Shown piece after piece: positions 33,472-46,028 of a stretch of DNA of 64,000 bases. Each line of letters starts with the position of its first letter. Within the stretch, counting starts at the first letter, position 1. A program made the translations under genes and the position numbers. The notes beneath the pieces were generated by a model. The model was not told where the DNA came from, ran no database searches, and saw only the letters and a list, made by a program, of their open reading frames with translations. This DNA is from Gemmatimonadota bacterium (GTDB lineage Bacteria; Gemmatimonadota; Gemmatimonadetes; Longimicrobiales; Gaopeijiaceae): contig JAJDXS010000028.1 of assembly GCA_022823145.1 (NCBI GenBank), forward strand, positions 1-64,000. The letters are read 5' to 3'.

Positions 33472-33813
33472 CTACCGCGAACTGCGTGCCACAAACGCCG
33501 CCAGCAGGAGGGTGACGACCGGTACCACGACCTGTCCCATCTGGCCCGCCCTCAACAGCGTGAAGATCGCGCCGAGCATGACGACGATCACGGCCGCGGC
33601 AGCATGGAAGCGCGTCTTGCTGATCAGGAGGCCCACGCCGGCAGCCGTTTCGGCCACGCCGATCAGGTACTGGAACCAGGCGGGATAGCCCCACGCGCCA
33701 AACTGTTCGACCATCATCCCGGCGAGCTTGGTGACGCCCTGGAACAGGAAGAGCAATGCCAGCACGATCGATACCACCGTCGTCAACTTCCCTGTCTTCG
33801 CCTTGTCGGCCAT
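33472..33813 (-). CDS. DoxX family membrane protein
   Basis: 113 aa from ATG 33813 (MADKAKTGKLTTVV); a 13-residue in-frame extension to 33852 adds an Arg-rich stretch and is less likely. Four hydrophobic segments with LLFLFQGVTKLAGMMVEQF and the small GVAETAAGVGLL motif match DoxX-type inner-membrane proteins, often linked to oxidative-stress or sulfur metabolism. It reads into DUF1697 on the same strand. Confidence 0.8.
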   Translation of the reverse strand: MADKAKTGKLTTVVSIVLALLFLFQGVTKLAGMMVEQFGAWGYPAWFQYLIGVAETAAGVGLLISKTRFHAAAAVIVVMLGAIFTLLRAGQMGQVVVPVVTLLLAAFVARSSR

Positions 33814-33935
33814 TGGTCCGCTCCTTGTGGTCCGCTGCGCATATCTGAACAACCCCGGAGAAAGTACGTGCGACCGGAGTCCGGGACCACGCGGCAGGCT
33901 TTCCCCTCCGTCAACCCTGACGTAACGTTAGGGTA

Positions 33936-33964
33936 TTGATATTTCGGTATATATTCGGTTACCC
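33936..33964 (+). promoter_or_regulatory. imuB-dnaE2 promoter/operator copy
   Basis: TTGATA (33936-33941) lies nine bases before CGGTAT (33945), with CGGTTA 11 bp further, exactly the geometry of the imuA promoter. 19 of 27 aligned bases match. The -10-equivalent reads TTACCC and is poor, so the -10 may be one base shifted or the element may work mainly as an operator. Confidence 0.5.
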
Positions 33965-34044
33965 TACACGGTTGCAGTCTGTGGTGAAACCCCGCGTAGC
34001 ACCGAGAACGGCGAGGCGCCCGGCTGACAAGGCGCGACGAGAGA

Positions 34045-34061
34045 GAATAGCAACGCTATTC
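34045..34061 (+). promoter_or_regulatory. stem-loop in the imuB leader
   Basis: GAATAGC-AAC-GCTATTC, a perfect 7-bp stem with 3-nt loop, ends five bases before the GAGGAG of the leader ORF. It could be an RNA hairpin affecting ribosome access or a DNA operator dyad. Confidence 0.4.
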
Positions 34062-34076
34062 GAGCGAGGAGCAACG

Positions 34077-34148
34077 ATGAGCGAAGCGATTCAGCCGGGA
34101 TGCATCGCCGGTCGAATGCAGCGGGGATTTCCACTGCGGGCTGCATAA
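34077..34148 (+). CDS. 23-aa leader peptide overlapping imuB start
   Basis: MSEAIQPGCIAGRMQRGFPL plus three residues. GAGGAG sits five bases before its ATG, the best ribosome site in the region, while imuB itself has none. Its TAA overlaps the imuB ATG (TAATG). Translational coupling is likely if it is translated; conservation is not checkable here. Confidence 0.4.
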   Translation: MSEAIQPGCIAGRMQRGFPLRAA

Positions 34149-35811
34149 TGTCCCGTGAACGAAATCCCGCGACTCAGCCCGGTGCGCCTGCCCTATCGGG
34201 ACCGCGCATCTCCCGGCGCATCCTCGCCGCCTGGCTCCCCTGGTGGCCCAGTGAGCGGCTCGCCCGGCACCGTCCCGAGGCGCGCAGCCGCCCCTTCGTC
34301 ACCGTCGCCGAGCACAACGGCCTGCTGATCGTCGACGCGGCCAACCCCCGCGCCACGCGGGCCGGCCTCACTCCCGGCATGCCCCTGGCCGACGGGCGTG
34401 CCATCGTGCCCGACGTGATCGTCCGCCCCGCCGACCCTGCCGCCGACGCCCTCGCGCTGGAGCGCCTCGCGCGCTGGGCCGACCGCTTCACCCCGCGCGT
34501 CATGCCCGACGGAACCGACACGCTCTTCCTCGACATCGCCGGCTGCACGCGCATCTTCGGCGGCGAGGAGGCGCTGACGGCATCGTTGCGGAGTGCCCTG
34601 GAAGGCTTCGGCCTGACCGTGCGGCTCGCCCTCGCCGACACGCCCGGTGCGGCCTGGGCACTGACCCGCTACGGTGCCGAGAACCCTGCCGTGGCGCCTT
34701 CCGGCGCTGGCCCCGACGGGCTGAAACGTGCGCTCTCCCGGCTGCCCGTGGCCGCACTGCGACTCGGTTCCGACGTGGCGGAAGCGCTGGTCTCCTTCGG
34801 GCTGGACAGAATCTGCACCCTGTTCGCCATCGAGCCCGTCGAACTGATCCGGCGCTTCGGCACGGAACCGGTAAGGCGGCTCGATCAGGCCCTGGGCCGG
34901 ATCGACGAGCCGATCACGCCGCTGCGTCCCCTGCCACCGCGCGAGGCCCACCGCGCCTTCGCCGAGCCGATCTCGACGGCGGCGGACATCCGCGCGGCGG
35001 TCGACGGTCTCCTAGACGACCTCTGCGGGGAGATGGGCCGCGCCGGCGAGGGCGCGCGCCGACTGTACCTCGTCTGCCACCGGGTCGAGGGAGACCGGCG
35101 GACCCTTACCGTCGGCACCAGCCGTCCCCTTCGCCGCAAGAAACCCCTGATGGGACTCTTTGCTGAGAAGCTGGACCAGGTGGAGCCCGGCTTCGGCATC
35201 GACGAGATCGTCCTGGCCGCCGACATCGTCGAAACCATCGACGAACTCCAGACCGACTGGTCAGGGGAGACCCCCGGGGGATACCGCGCGGCCGACGAGG
35301 AAGAGCTGGCGAACCTGCTCGACCGGCTGGGGAACCGCTTCGGCTTCGGCCGCATCGGGCGGCCGGTACCGCGTGAGAGCTGGCTGCCGGAGCGCGCGGC
35401 TGTTCGGGAGGGATTGCTGGGTAGTGGGTCAGGTGTGCGCCCTGGATCGGGCCCGCACCCCGGGTCCGCCGCGCAGCCGAAGCCGGCCGCTCACCCCGCG
35501 GTCCCTGCCAGCTGGCCGGAGGACCGCCGCCGGCCCCTGCGGTTGCTGTCCCCTCCCGAACCGGTGGAAGCCGTCAACCTGGAACCCGGCGGTTCCCCCT
35601 TCGGATTTCGCTATCGAGGCCGGTTCCGCCAACTGCGCGCGGTCGAAGGCCCCGAACGACTGGAGTGTGAGTGGTGGCGTGAAGACGCGCCGCGCCGCGA
35701 CTACTATCTGGCCGAGGACGAGGCGGGCTGTCGCTACTGGATTTATCGAGCGGGCACGCAGGACCCCGGGACAACGCCCCGTCCCCGCTGGTTTCTGCAC
35801 GGGGTATTCGC

Positions 35812-35815
<4 letters not shown>
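34148..35815 (+). CDS. imuB: ImuB, Y-family polymerase-like mutasome protein
   Basis: 555 aa from ATG 34148; the ORF open from 34100 lacks a ribosome site. SRRILAAWLPWWPSERLARHRP replaces the first catalytic acidic motif of Y-family polymerases, and LFLDIAGCTRIFGG stands where active polymerases have an S-x-D-E motif. This is typical of the catalytically inactive ImuB scaffold. The C-terminal region ends with RRDYYLAEDEAGCRYWIYRAG and WFLHGVFA, diagnostic for ImuB. It binds the clamp and bridges ImuA and DnaE2 during mutagenic synthesis. The stop overlaps the dnaE2 GTG by four bases (GTGA). Confidence 0.9.
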
Positions 35816-39018
<3,203 letters not shown>

Positions 39019-39041
39019 GGGGGAATCAGACCGATTTGAAC

Positions 39042-39158
39042 ATGGGAACGCCCCCGATCCCCGATTACCTTTTCCATTCCGAAATCGTCATTGAACCCGG
39101 TTGGCTCGCCAACGAGCCGGAAGTCGTCCCTGAACTCGAAAAACGCGATGATGCCTGA
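39042..39158 (+). CDS. possible 38-aa acidic ORF
   Basis: MGTPPIPDYLFHSEIVIEPG then WLANEPEVVPELEKRDDA. Lies in the 250-bp gap after dnaE2. It has no clear Shine-Dalgarno. It could be a small protein, the 3' remnant of a lost gene or chance. Nothing else is recognised at 39019-39268. Confidence 0.2.
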   Translation: MGTPPIPDYLFHSEIVIEPGWLANEPEVVPELEKRDDA

Positions 39159-39268
39159 AGACCAACCACATAGCAATGCGGACGCAGCATCTGAGGGAGC
39201 CCACTTCGTCCGAAACGTTGTCCCGAAAGGCCGTCCCTACGACGTAGCCTCCCCACCGCGCCGTTCTC

Positions 39269-39880
39269 TCACTCCTCATCCCCCAGGAACTCACACAGCG
39301 CGAACATCTCCACCCCGAGTTGTCGCAGCCGCTCCGCACCTGGCAACTCCGGCAGGTCCACAACGAACCCGGCGCCCACCACGTCCCCTCCCATTCCGCG
39401 GATCAACTCGATCGCAGCGGCAGCGCTTCCTCCGGTGGCCAGCAGGTCATCGATCAGCAGCACACTCGTTCCGGCGCTGATGGGCGCAACCGCCTGCATC
39501 TCCAGCCGCGCGCTCCCATACTCCAGGTCGTAGTCCACACCGCTGACTTCTCCCGGCAGCTTCCCCGCCTTCCGGACGGCCACGAACCCCACGCCGAGTT
39601 CCTGCGCGACCGGCACCCCGAAGATGAAACCGCGCGCCTCGATGCCGACCACGACCTCGGGCGCAGCGGCCCGGAACCGGCGGGCCAGGGCCTCCGTCGC
39701 CGCCCGGAAGCCATCGGAGTCCTCCACCAGTCCCATCACATCGCGGAAGCGAATCCCGGGGATGGGGAAGTCCGGCACTGCGCGAATCAGAGACTTGACG
39801 CGGGCCGCGAGGCGGTCGTCCCGGTCCGCGTGCGGCCGCATCGGAGGGGTCGAGGGCGCAGCGTGCTTCGATACAGTCAT
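39269..39880 (-). CDS. apt: adenine phosphoribosyltransferase
   Basis: 203 aa with a 25-residue N-terminal extension. IRAVPDFPIPGIRFRDVMGL is the APRT N-terminal signature, GIEARGFIFGVPVAQELGVGFVAVRKAGKLPG the flap region, and VLLIDDLLATGGSA the PRPP-binding loop. It converts adenine and PRPP to AMP in purine salvage. It is monocistronic, between the dnaE2 cassette and the glycosyltransferase pseudogene. Confidence 0.95.
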   Translation of the reverse strand: MTVSKHAAPSTPPMRPHADRDDRLAARVKSLIRAVPDFPIPGIRFRDVMGLVEDSDGFRAATEALARRFRAAAPEVVVGIEARGFIFGVPVAQELGVGFVAVRKAGKLPGEVSGVDYDLEYGSARLEMQAVAPISAGTSVLLIDDLLATGGSAAAAIELIRGMGGDVVGAGFVVDLPELPGAERLRQLGVEMFALCEFLGDEE

Positions 39881-39976
39881 CTTGCCCGTTCCGTGAGTTG
39901 ACCTTCGAGAGGATCCGGCGATAGTGGTGGAAACAGAACGCCGTCAATCAGGCACTTCAAGGCCGAATTCACTCAC

Positions 39977-40940
39977 ATGACGATACTCCCGGTCGCTCAC
40001 GCCGCGCTCGCCCTCGCGGCCCTCACCCTCGGTGCATGGGTAGCCCTCGCCATCGCCGCCCTGTTCGACCGCTACGCGATCCCCCGCCTTGAGGATGTGG
40101 CGCCACCTCCCCCCGACGACCCCCCACTCCCCCGCCTCTCCATCATCGTCACCGCCCACAACGAGGAGCGCTCGATGGAGCGGGCCCTGCGGTCCTTGCT
40201 CGCCCTGCGCTACCCGGACTACGAGGTCGTCTACGTCAACGACCGCTCCACCGACCGCACCGGGGAGATCGCCGAACGCCTGAGCGACGGAGACGCGCGG
40301 CTCACGGTGCTGCACATCGACGAACTCCCGCCGGGGTGGTTCGGAAAGCCTCACGCAGCCCAGCGCGGTGCGGACGCAGCCACTGGCGAAGTCCTGCTCT
40401 TCACCGACGCCGACGTGACCTTTGCCCACGATGCCGCGGCCTGCGGCGTGCGACACCTCGTCCAACAGCGACTCGATCATCTGACCGCGGCCCCCCGACT
40501 CACCCTCACCGGCACCATGCTGCAGGCCTGCACGATTGCATCCCGCCTCCTGGTCGGGGCCAGGCAGCGGCTCTGGAAGGTGCGGGATCCACGGAGTTCC
40601 GCCTTCTTCGGAGTCGGCTCCTACACGATCATGCGCGCCGACTCCTACCGCGCTGTCGGGGGACACGAACGGCCGCTTCTACTGGCTACCGGACAGCCCG
40701 CTCGCTGGCCTGCTCTTTGCTGTCTGCCCCCTCGTCTACTGGGTGGTCGCCATGACCGTCTCACGGGACGACTCCTACCCCTGGTGGAGCGCGCTCCCCT
40801 TCCCGCTTGCCGTCCTCGTTTTCGTCTACGCGCTCTGGCGCTCCACGTTCCTCACCATGTTCCGCGGTGTCGTCTGGGGTGGGCCACCAATCCCGCTTTC
40901 CAGGTTGCACACAGCGCGGATTCGCCGGCGTTCCAGCTGA
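39977..40940 (+). pseudogene. glycosyltransferase family 2, internal deletion and frameshift
   Basis: The N-terminal 230 residues look normal: a membrane segment, SIIVTAHNEERSMERALRSL, VYVNDRSTDRT, FTDADVTF and GSYTIMRADSYRAVGGHE. After GGHE the frame ends in low-complexity sequence, while frame 3 supplies the C-terminal part: NGRFYWLPDSPLAGLLF, two helices and FRGVVWGGPPIPLSRLH. The stretch that normally follows GGHE (metal/acceptor site with the ED and QxxRW region) is missing. A deletion near 40670 that removed dozens of codons and shifted frame is the simplest reading. The annotated 399-aa ORF running to 41176 is therefore not the real protein. Confidence 0.7.
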
Positions 40941-41200
40941 AACGCCCCTCCCGAGGGCGCCAGAGGATGCGTCAGCAGGCGCGCGTTGCGCGGGTTCGCG
41001 GCCGCCATGATCTCGACGTGAGGCCGGTCCCCGTCCCGGCTCACCAGGTAGTCCGGGCTCACCACGATGCGGGGCTGCGCTTCGGCCTGCCGGGCCTGGG
41101 CCCCTTCGACGACGCCCGGCGCCAGCAGACCCGGCGCCAGCAGCGACCCGAATGCGGTCCAGATCAAAATGCGTAAATTGCGTATTTTACGTATTTCCAT
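40826..41200 (-). pseudogene. 5' remnant of a secreted protein, sialidase/BNR-like start
   Basis: The first ~70 residues look genuine: a signal peptide (RILIWTAFGSLLAPGLLAPG ... AQA) and RIVVSPDYLVSRDGDRPHVEIMAAANPRNARLL, a start typical of exo-sialidase-like proteins. After that the reading frame runs antisense to the glycosyltransferase fragment and loses similarity. This looks like a rearrangement scar where two genes lost their facing parts. The upstream DNA has AT-rich TACGTAAA/TTTACGC repeats at 41168-41196. Confidence 0.4.
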
Positions 41201-41235
41201 GTTCAGCGTGCAGGTTCAAGGGGCGTCCATCGTCG

Positions 41236-42489
41236 CTAATCCAATGCCTCGATCACCAGGTTCGCCAGCTTCGGCAGGTGGTCGCCCATCCGTGAATCGT
41301 CGGAATTGATCTGGATCGCCACCGCGACGCCGTGGTCGGCATAGTACGTGACCAGCGAATTGTACCCGGGGAAGAACCCGCCGTGGCCGTAGGTCAGGCC
41401 GTGCTCGCTCTCGGCGACAGCCACCCCCAGCCCATACCCCAGATGCGGCTTCCTCTCGTCGGTCGGGAAGCCGATCCGGAACAGGTCGGGCAGATCGTCC
41501 CCTTCGATCGCCTCACCCTCGTACAGCAGCTTCGCCCAGCGCACCAGCGCCTGCGGGTTGTTCACGACGCCGCCCCCCGTCCACTCCTGCAGCGGGTGGA
41601 CCACCAGATGGCCGTCGACCACGATCTCGAGCGGCGTGTCGAAGAGCCGGACGCTCGCGTGCGCGTAGCCCTGCGACAGCCCGGGCAGGTCCCGACGGTC
41701 GGCCGGCAGGGTCAGGTCGAGCCCGAACGGACCCAGGAACATCTCGTCGAGCAGGTCGTAGTAGTCGCGGCCCGTCGCCGCCTCGATCGCCAGGCCCGCG
41801 AGGGTGTAGTGGACGTCGCTGTAGTGGTATCCCTCGCCCGCGGGGAAGAGCGGCTCGGCGTCCAGCACGGCCTCGGCGATGAACTGCTCCGGGGTCATGT
41901 AGGCGTCGGGGTCGCTGAAGAACTCGGCCAGCCGGGCCGCGAAATCGGGGTCCTCGAAGTACGGCTGGATCATCCCGGCGGTGTGGCTGAGCAGATTGCG
42001 CAAGGTCAGATCCACGTGATTGGGGACCCGCGAGAACCAGTCCTCGTCCTCGAGCCAGGTCGAGACCGGCGTGTCGAGGTCCAGCTCCCCGTTCATCGCC
42101 AGCTGAAGGGCGACCGCCGCAACGTACGTCTTCCCGATGCTGCCCGACGGCATCCGCAGGTCCGGGGTCATCGGAATGTCGTCGTCCATGTCGGACTCAC
42201 CGGTGGCGAAGCCCTGGATGCTCCCGTCCGGGAGAATGAACGCGGCCGTCGCCCCGGGGAAGTTCTCGTCGGTGTCCTGCGCCTGTGCCCACGCCGCGTC
42301 GAGTTCGGCCTGAAAGCGCTCGCCGAGCGCCGCGGCCACCTGCGGGGACAGGGAGGGCTGAGGCCCGGCAGTCGCGTCCCCGTTCGAATCCGCCGCCGGG
42401 CCGCAGGCGGCGACGACGAGAATGCCCAAGCCCGCGAGGTGCAGCCCCGCCGAGCGGAGCAGGAACTTTCCCGGCTGTGCATCAAACAT
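41236..42489 (-). CDS. class C beta-lactamase-like serine hydrolase, lipoprotein
   Basis: 417 aa. The signal segment ends in a lipobox (LVVAACGPAAD). The serine beta-lactamase fold shows SGSIGKTYVAAVALQ (SxxK), YHYSDVHYTLAGLA (Tyr motif, reading YSD rather than YxN) and YGHGGFFPGYNS (HGG). Members include esterases, D-aminopeptidases and beta-lactamases; the substrate cannot be predicted. A second such gene follows 37 bp upstream on the same strand. Confidence 0.85.
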   Translation of the reverse strand: MFDAQPGKFLLRSAGLHLAGLGILVVAACGPAADSNGDATAGPQPSLSPQVAAALGERFQAELDAAWAQAQDTDENFPGATAAFILPDGSIQGFATGESDMDDDIPMTPDLRMPSGSIGKTYVAAVALQLAMNGELDLDTPVSTWLEDEDWFSRVPNHVDLTLRNLLSHTAGMIQPYFEDPDFAARLAEFFSDPDAYMTPEQFIAEAVLDAEPLFPAGEGYHYSDVHYTLAGLAIEAATGRDYYDLLDEMFLGPFGLDLTLPADRRDLPGLSQGYAHASVRLFDTPLEIVVDGHLVVHPLQEWTGGGVVNNPQALVRWAKLLYEGEAIEGDDLPDLFRIGFPTDERKPHLGYGLGVAVAESEHGLTYGHGGFFPGYNSLVTYYADHGVAVAIQINSDDSRMGDHLPKLANLVIEALD

Positions 42490-42526
42490 CCTGTTGTCCT
42501 TTCCCGTGACAGGCGCTTGCGGTCAT

Positions 42527-43960
42527 TCAGCGAGACTCCGGGAGTCGCTCGAAGAACCCGTAATCCAGGAAGAACTGTCGCATCCTGAAGCCTTCGATCT
42601 CCCCGTCGTCGCCCTCTCTGAATTCGAGCTCCAGATCGAACGATCCCCTCTGGAAGAAGCGCGTGTCCGATTCCGGATAGAAGACCAGCGGTGAACCCGG
42701 GTTGAGGTCGAGGTACTCGAACAGAAGCCTGCCGTCGATGGCCGTGACTTCGACCCGCGACTCGAAGTCGTCGTCCCAGTACATGCCGGTCAGGCGATTC
42801 AGCTGGGCCAGCTCGAGGTCGACGGCAACTCGCGCGACCGGCCCGGAGTATTCGTCGCCGCGCAGCAGCTTCACCGCAGCGTCGGCAACGCGATAGTTGG
42901 CCTGGGTCGACGCGTTCGCCATGGCGTAGACGCCCACGCGAGCGTCCTTGTCGCCGATCATGGTGACGCTGTAGCCGTGCCCCATTCCACCGTGCAGGAT
43001 GAGCCTGTGGCCCTGCTCGTCCACCCTCGTCCACCAGCCCAGCCCGTAGTCTTCCATGTTCGCGCGGTGCGCCTCTTCCACCAGCTCTTGCGAGAGAATC
43101 CGGCTCCCGCCGAAAACCCCTCCGTTCAGGTGCGCCCCGAGGAATCGGATCATGTCCTGCGGTCTCACCCAGGCGTCGCCGGCAGGATACAGGTCGGTCC
43201 AGGTTCTGGCCACCGGTCTGAAGGAACCATCGGGATCTTCGAGGTACGGGAACGTCATCATCTCCGCCATGGCATCGGTCGGGTTCACCGGATGGGCCGC
43301 GGCAACGCCCAGCGGTGCAAGGACCCGGGTCACGATGTACTCCTCGTACGAGATCCCGGAGAGCGTTTCGATGAGGAGCCCCGCAACCGCGTACGCCGAG
43401 TTGTTGTAGCGCCACCTTTCGCCGACGGGCCACCGGGTGTTCATCGTCCCGGGTATCTCGTGCAGCGCGACCGGGTGCGGCGGCTGCCGGTCCACGACGC
43501 TCGTCATCGTCTGGCCCAGCTCGTCGCTGAGCCCGGAAGTGTGGTCGAGGAGGCTTCGTACCGTCACGCTGTTTCGCGGGTCATCCATGACCGGATGTTC
43601 CCCGAGATACCGGTTGACCGGATCGTCCAGCCCGAGCCTGCCCTGCTCGACGAGGGTCAGCACCGCGGTCGCGGTAACCGGCTTGAGCGTCGAGGCCGTG
43701 TTGTAGAGCGACTCGGTCGTGGCGGGCGCCTTCAGTCCGACGTTCGCGTATCCGTAGGCCCCGGACCAGACGACCTCGTCACCCACCAGCAGGGAAAGGG
43801 AGATGGACGGAACGCCCGCATCGAGCTCCTCCTGGATCAGCCCTTCCAGCACGGAGATCGTGTGCGCCAGGGTCGCGTCCGCCGAACCCTCTTCGCTCCG
43901 TCCGCAGGCAAGACCGGCGACAGCGATCAGAACCGCGGTGGCGGCGGCGCGGATCCTCAA
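42527..43960 (-). CDS. class C beta-lactamase-like serine hydrolase, lipoprotein
   Basis: 477 aa from a TTG at 43960. The TTG overlaps the stop of the CocE-type hydrolase (TTGA) and has GGAG five bases upstream, while the longer ORF to 44062 runs through that gene's 3' end. Signal peptide RIRAAATAVLIAVAGLACG with lipobox. Motifs are NTASTLKPVTATA (SxxK), RYNNSAYAV (YxN) and LILHGGMGHGYS (HGG). An additional C-terminal lipocalin-like region (residues about 380-477) is typical of the 'serine hydrolase plus DUF' type. Likely coupled to the upstream hydrolase. Confidence 0.85.
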   Translation of the reverse strand: MRIRAAATAVLIAVAGLACGRSEEGSADATLAHTISVLEGLIQEELDAGVPSISLSLLVGDEVVWSGAYGYANVGLKAPATTESLYNTASTLKPVTATAVLTLVEQGRLGLDDPVNRYLGEHPVMDDPRNSVTVRSLLDHTSGLSDELGQTMTSVVDRQPPHPVALHEIPGTMNTRWPVGERWRYNNSAYAVAGLLIETLSGISYEEYIVTRVLAPLGVAAAHPVNPTDAMAEMMTFPYLEDPDGSFRPVARTWTDLYPAGDAWVRPQDMIRFLGAHLNGGVFGGSRILSQELVEEAHRANMEDYGLGWWTRVDEQGHRLILHGGMGHGYSVTMIGDKDARVGVYAMANASTQANYRVADAAVKLLRGDEYSGPVARVAVDLELAQLNRLTGMYWDDDFESRVEVTAIDGRLLFEYLDLNPGSPLVFYPESDTRFFQRGSFDLELEFREGDDGEIEGFRMRQFFLDYGFFERLPESR

Positions 43961-45885
43961 TTCAACTCCAGCAGCCGGCTCGCCCCCACCGGCACCATCG
44001 GCAGCAGCACATGCGACGGATACTCCGGCGAATGGTGCACCGCGTTGTGCGCCACGACCCACTCGGTCTCGTCGTAGTTGTTGCCGCCCGTATTCAGGTT
44101 GCGGTCGAAGCGCGGGAAGCTCGCCGACGCGACCTCGAGGCGGATCCGGTGGCCGGCCGGGAAGTAGTTGCTGGTGGCGTCGAGGACGACGGTGATCTCG
44201 TAGACTTCGCCCTCTTCCATGAAGATCTTGCGGTCGAAGCCCTCCCGGTAGCGCGCGCGCAGGACGCCCTCCTGCAGGAAGAACGCGGTGCCGTCGGGGT
44301 GGACATCGACCAGCTTGGCGGTGAAGTCGGTGTCGCGAGCGTCCGATGAAACGTAGAGCGTTGCCGTGATGGGGCCGGTCATCTCCACGCCGGCTTCGAG
44401 GGGTGGGGTCGTGTAGACGAGCACGTCGTCCCGCTCCTCGACCGGACGCTGGTCATAGAACCCCTCTTCCATACCGTAGGAGCCGGACAGGGAGGGGGTC
44501 GGCGCGCCGGGATCGTAGGTGTATCGGTCGACCGCCCCGTTCTGCGGCGCTTCCGTGGTGAGCACCCCGTCGCCGTCGAGGCTGTTGGCCGCGCCGCCGC
44601 TCGTCAGGTAGTACCGGGTGAACTGCGTGCCCGAGATCGGCCACTCGTCGGCGGCCCGCCATTCGTTCCTGCCCATCAGGTAGTACTGCACGGGCGGCAT
44701 GTCGGTGACACCGTTGTCCTCGCCCTTGAGCCAGTGGTCGTACCAGCGTACGTAGAGGGTCCAGAAGTCGTAGCGGGCGTCGCCCAGGTCGCGTTCGCCA
44801 ACCCGGGTGGGAGCGCCGATGCGCTCTGAGTCGCAGTGCGACACCGGCGAGATGACCACGAACTGGTTGTCGCGGGCGGTGGTCGATACGGCGTTTTCCT
44901 GAAAGTAGTTGAACTGCCAGAGCGTCTCGTTGACCCCGAAGTCATGCCACGAATTGATGAAGAGGGTGGGCACGTCGATCTGCTCGTGGCCCTTGTAGTA
45001 GGGGAACTGGTCCCACCAGGGGTCGGCGAGACCGTAGCTGAGGATCGATTCCCAGTCGGTGTGCGGGCGGTTGGCCCTCTGCATCATTTCGATCAGCGGG
45101 AGCGAGTTGATAATGGCGTCCAGGTCGACCTCGGGCGCGTTGACCGGGCCCGGCGAGTACTGGTACGCGATCCGCTGGAATTCCTCGTCGGAGACGTGGG
45201 ATGGGGGACGCAGGTAGACCTTCGACCCGGCGAAGACCATCCACCCCGCGGCAGCCGCCAGGTTGAACGCGCCTCCGTTGTACGTCCCGAAATACCGGTA
45301 GATGTTGTCGGCCGGACCGTTGATGCTGCCCGAGGCCTGCGGGATCATCGCGGCCAGGCTCGGGGGCTGCGCGGGCGCCATCCATACCTGCGCATCGCCC
45401 AGGTCGGAGCAGCCGTAGGTCCCCACCTTGCCGTTCGACCACGACTGATCGGCCAGCCACTCGACCGCGTCGTAGCCGTCGACGTCCTCCCTGACGGCGA
45501 GCGAATACACCCCCTCGGACTCGAAGCGCCCGCGCTTGTCCTGCACGGCCACGACGTAGCCCTGCCCGACGAACATACGGACTACCTCGCCCGCGTAGCC
45601 GGCGCGGAACGCGGATTTGTCGTACGGCGTCCGGATCAGGATCACGGGGAGCGGCTCGTGCGCGCCGTCCGGAAAATGGAGATCCGTGGACAGGCGGACA
45701 CCGTCGCGCATCGGCACGCGCACCGCCTGCTCGACACGAATGTCGTAGCGCGGCTCCAGCATCGGGTAGGGGGCGCCGTCGGCGGTCTGGGCAGAGGTGT
45801 CGGCATCGCCGCCGGTAGAGGACGGCGCGCAGCTCGCCAGCGCGAGAGAGCCGATGCAGACGAGGAGGGTGGTGGGGCGCATCAT
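43957..45885 (-). CDS. CocE/NonD-type alpha/beta hydrolase, secreted lipoprotein
   Basis: 642 aa from ATG 45885 (MMRPTTLLVCIG), with GGGAGG upstream; a further in-frame 18 codons are not supported. Lipobox LALASC. The S15/CocE N-terminal hydrolase region has RTPYDKSAFRAGY, SNGKVGTYGCSDLG (nucleophile) and, later, INSWHDFGVNE and HCDSERIG for the acid and His. The C-terminal X-Pro dipeptidyl-peptidase-like jelly roll has TATLYVSSDARDTDFTAKLVDVHPDG and GHRIRLEVASASFPRFDRN. It hydrolyses esters, amides or Pro-peptides. It is divergent from the alpha/beta hydrolase at 46029 (143-bp gap) and coupled downstream to the serine hydrolase. Confidence 0.88.
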   Translation of the reverse strand: MMRPTTLLVCIGSLALASCAPSSTGGDADTSAQTADGAPYPMLEPRYDIRVEQAVRVPMRDGVRLSTDLHFPDGAHEPLPVILIRTPYDKSAFRAGYAGEVVRMFVGQGYVVAVQDKRGRFESEGVYSLAVREDVDGYDAVEWLADQSWSNGKVGTYGCSDLGDAQVWMAPAQPPSLAAMIPQASGSINGPADNIYRYFGTYNGGAFNLAAAAGWMVFAGSKVYLRPPSHVSDEEFQRIAYQYSPGPVNAPEVDLDAIINSLPLIEMMQRANRPHTDWESILSYGLADPWWDQFPYYKGHEQIDVPTLFINSWHDFGVNETLWQFNYFQENAVSTTARDNQFVVISPVSHCDSERIGAPTRVGERDLGDARYDFWTLYVRWYDHWLKGEDNGVTDMPPVQYYLMGRNEWRAADEWPISGTQFTRYYLTSGGAANSLDGDGVLTTEAPQNGAVDRYTYDPGAPTPSLSGSYGMEEGFYDQRPVEERDDVLVYTTPPLEAGVEMTGPITATLYVSSDARDTDFTAKLVDVHPDGTAFFLQEGVLRARYREGFDRKIFMEEGEVYEITVVLDATSNYFPAGHRIRLEVASASFPRFDRNLNTGGNNYDETEWVVAHNAVHHSPEYPSHVLLPMVPVGASRLLELN

Positions 45886-46028
45886 GGTGCAGCCTCCCGT
45901 GCCTGGTGTAGTGTCCCGTATCTGACATCCATTAGGCAACGGAGCCGCCGGGCGCGCCAGTCGGTCACGCCGGGGCGCTGGCCGCCCGAGAGAACGAACG
46001 CCCGACGACGCACGAAGAGAAGTCTGCC

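Larger units (their letters stand above)
33814..34147 (+). promoter_or_regulatory. 334-bp leader region of imuB-dnaE2
   Basis: Apart from a 23-codon leader ORF (34077-34148) no gene is supported. The region holds the imuB copy of the imuA promoter block (33936-33964), a perfect stem GAATAGC/GCTATTC (34045-34061), then GAGGAG before the leader ORF. If initiation occurs near 33971 the 5' leader is about 177 nt. Confidence 0.45.

Noticed and set aside
41168-41196. AT-rich TACGTAAA/TTTACGC repeats as a fourth TTACA element
   Set aside because: Half-sites read TTACG and the 21-bp spacing is absent; the stretch also codes the signal-peptide start of the remnant ORF.
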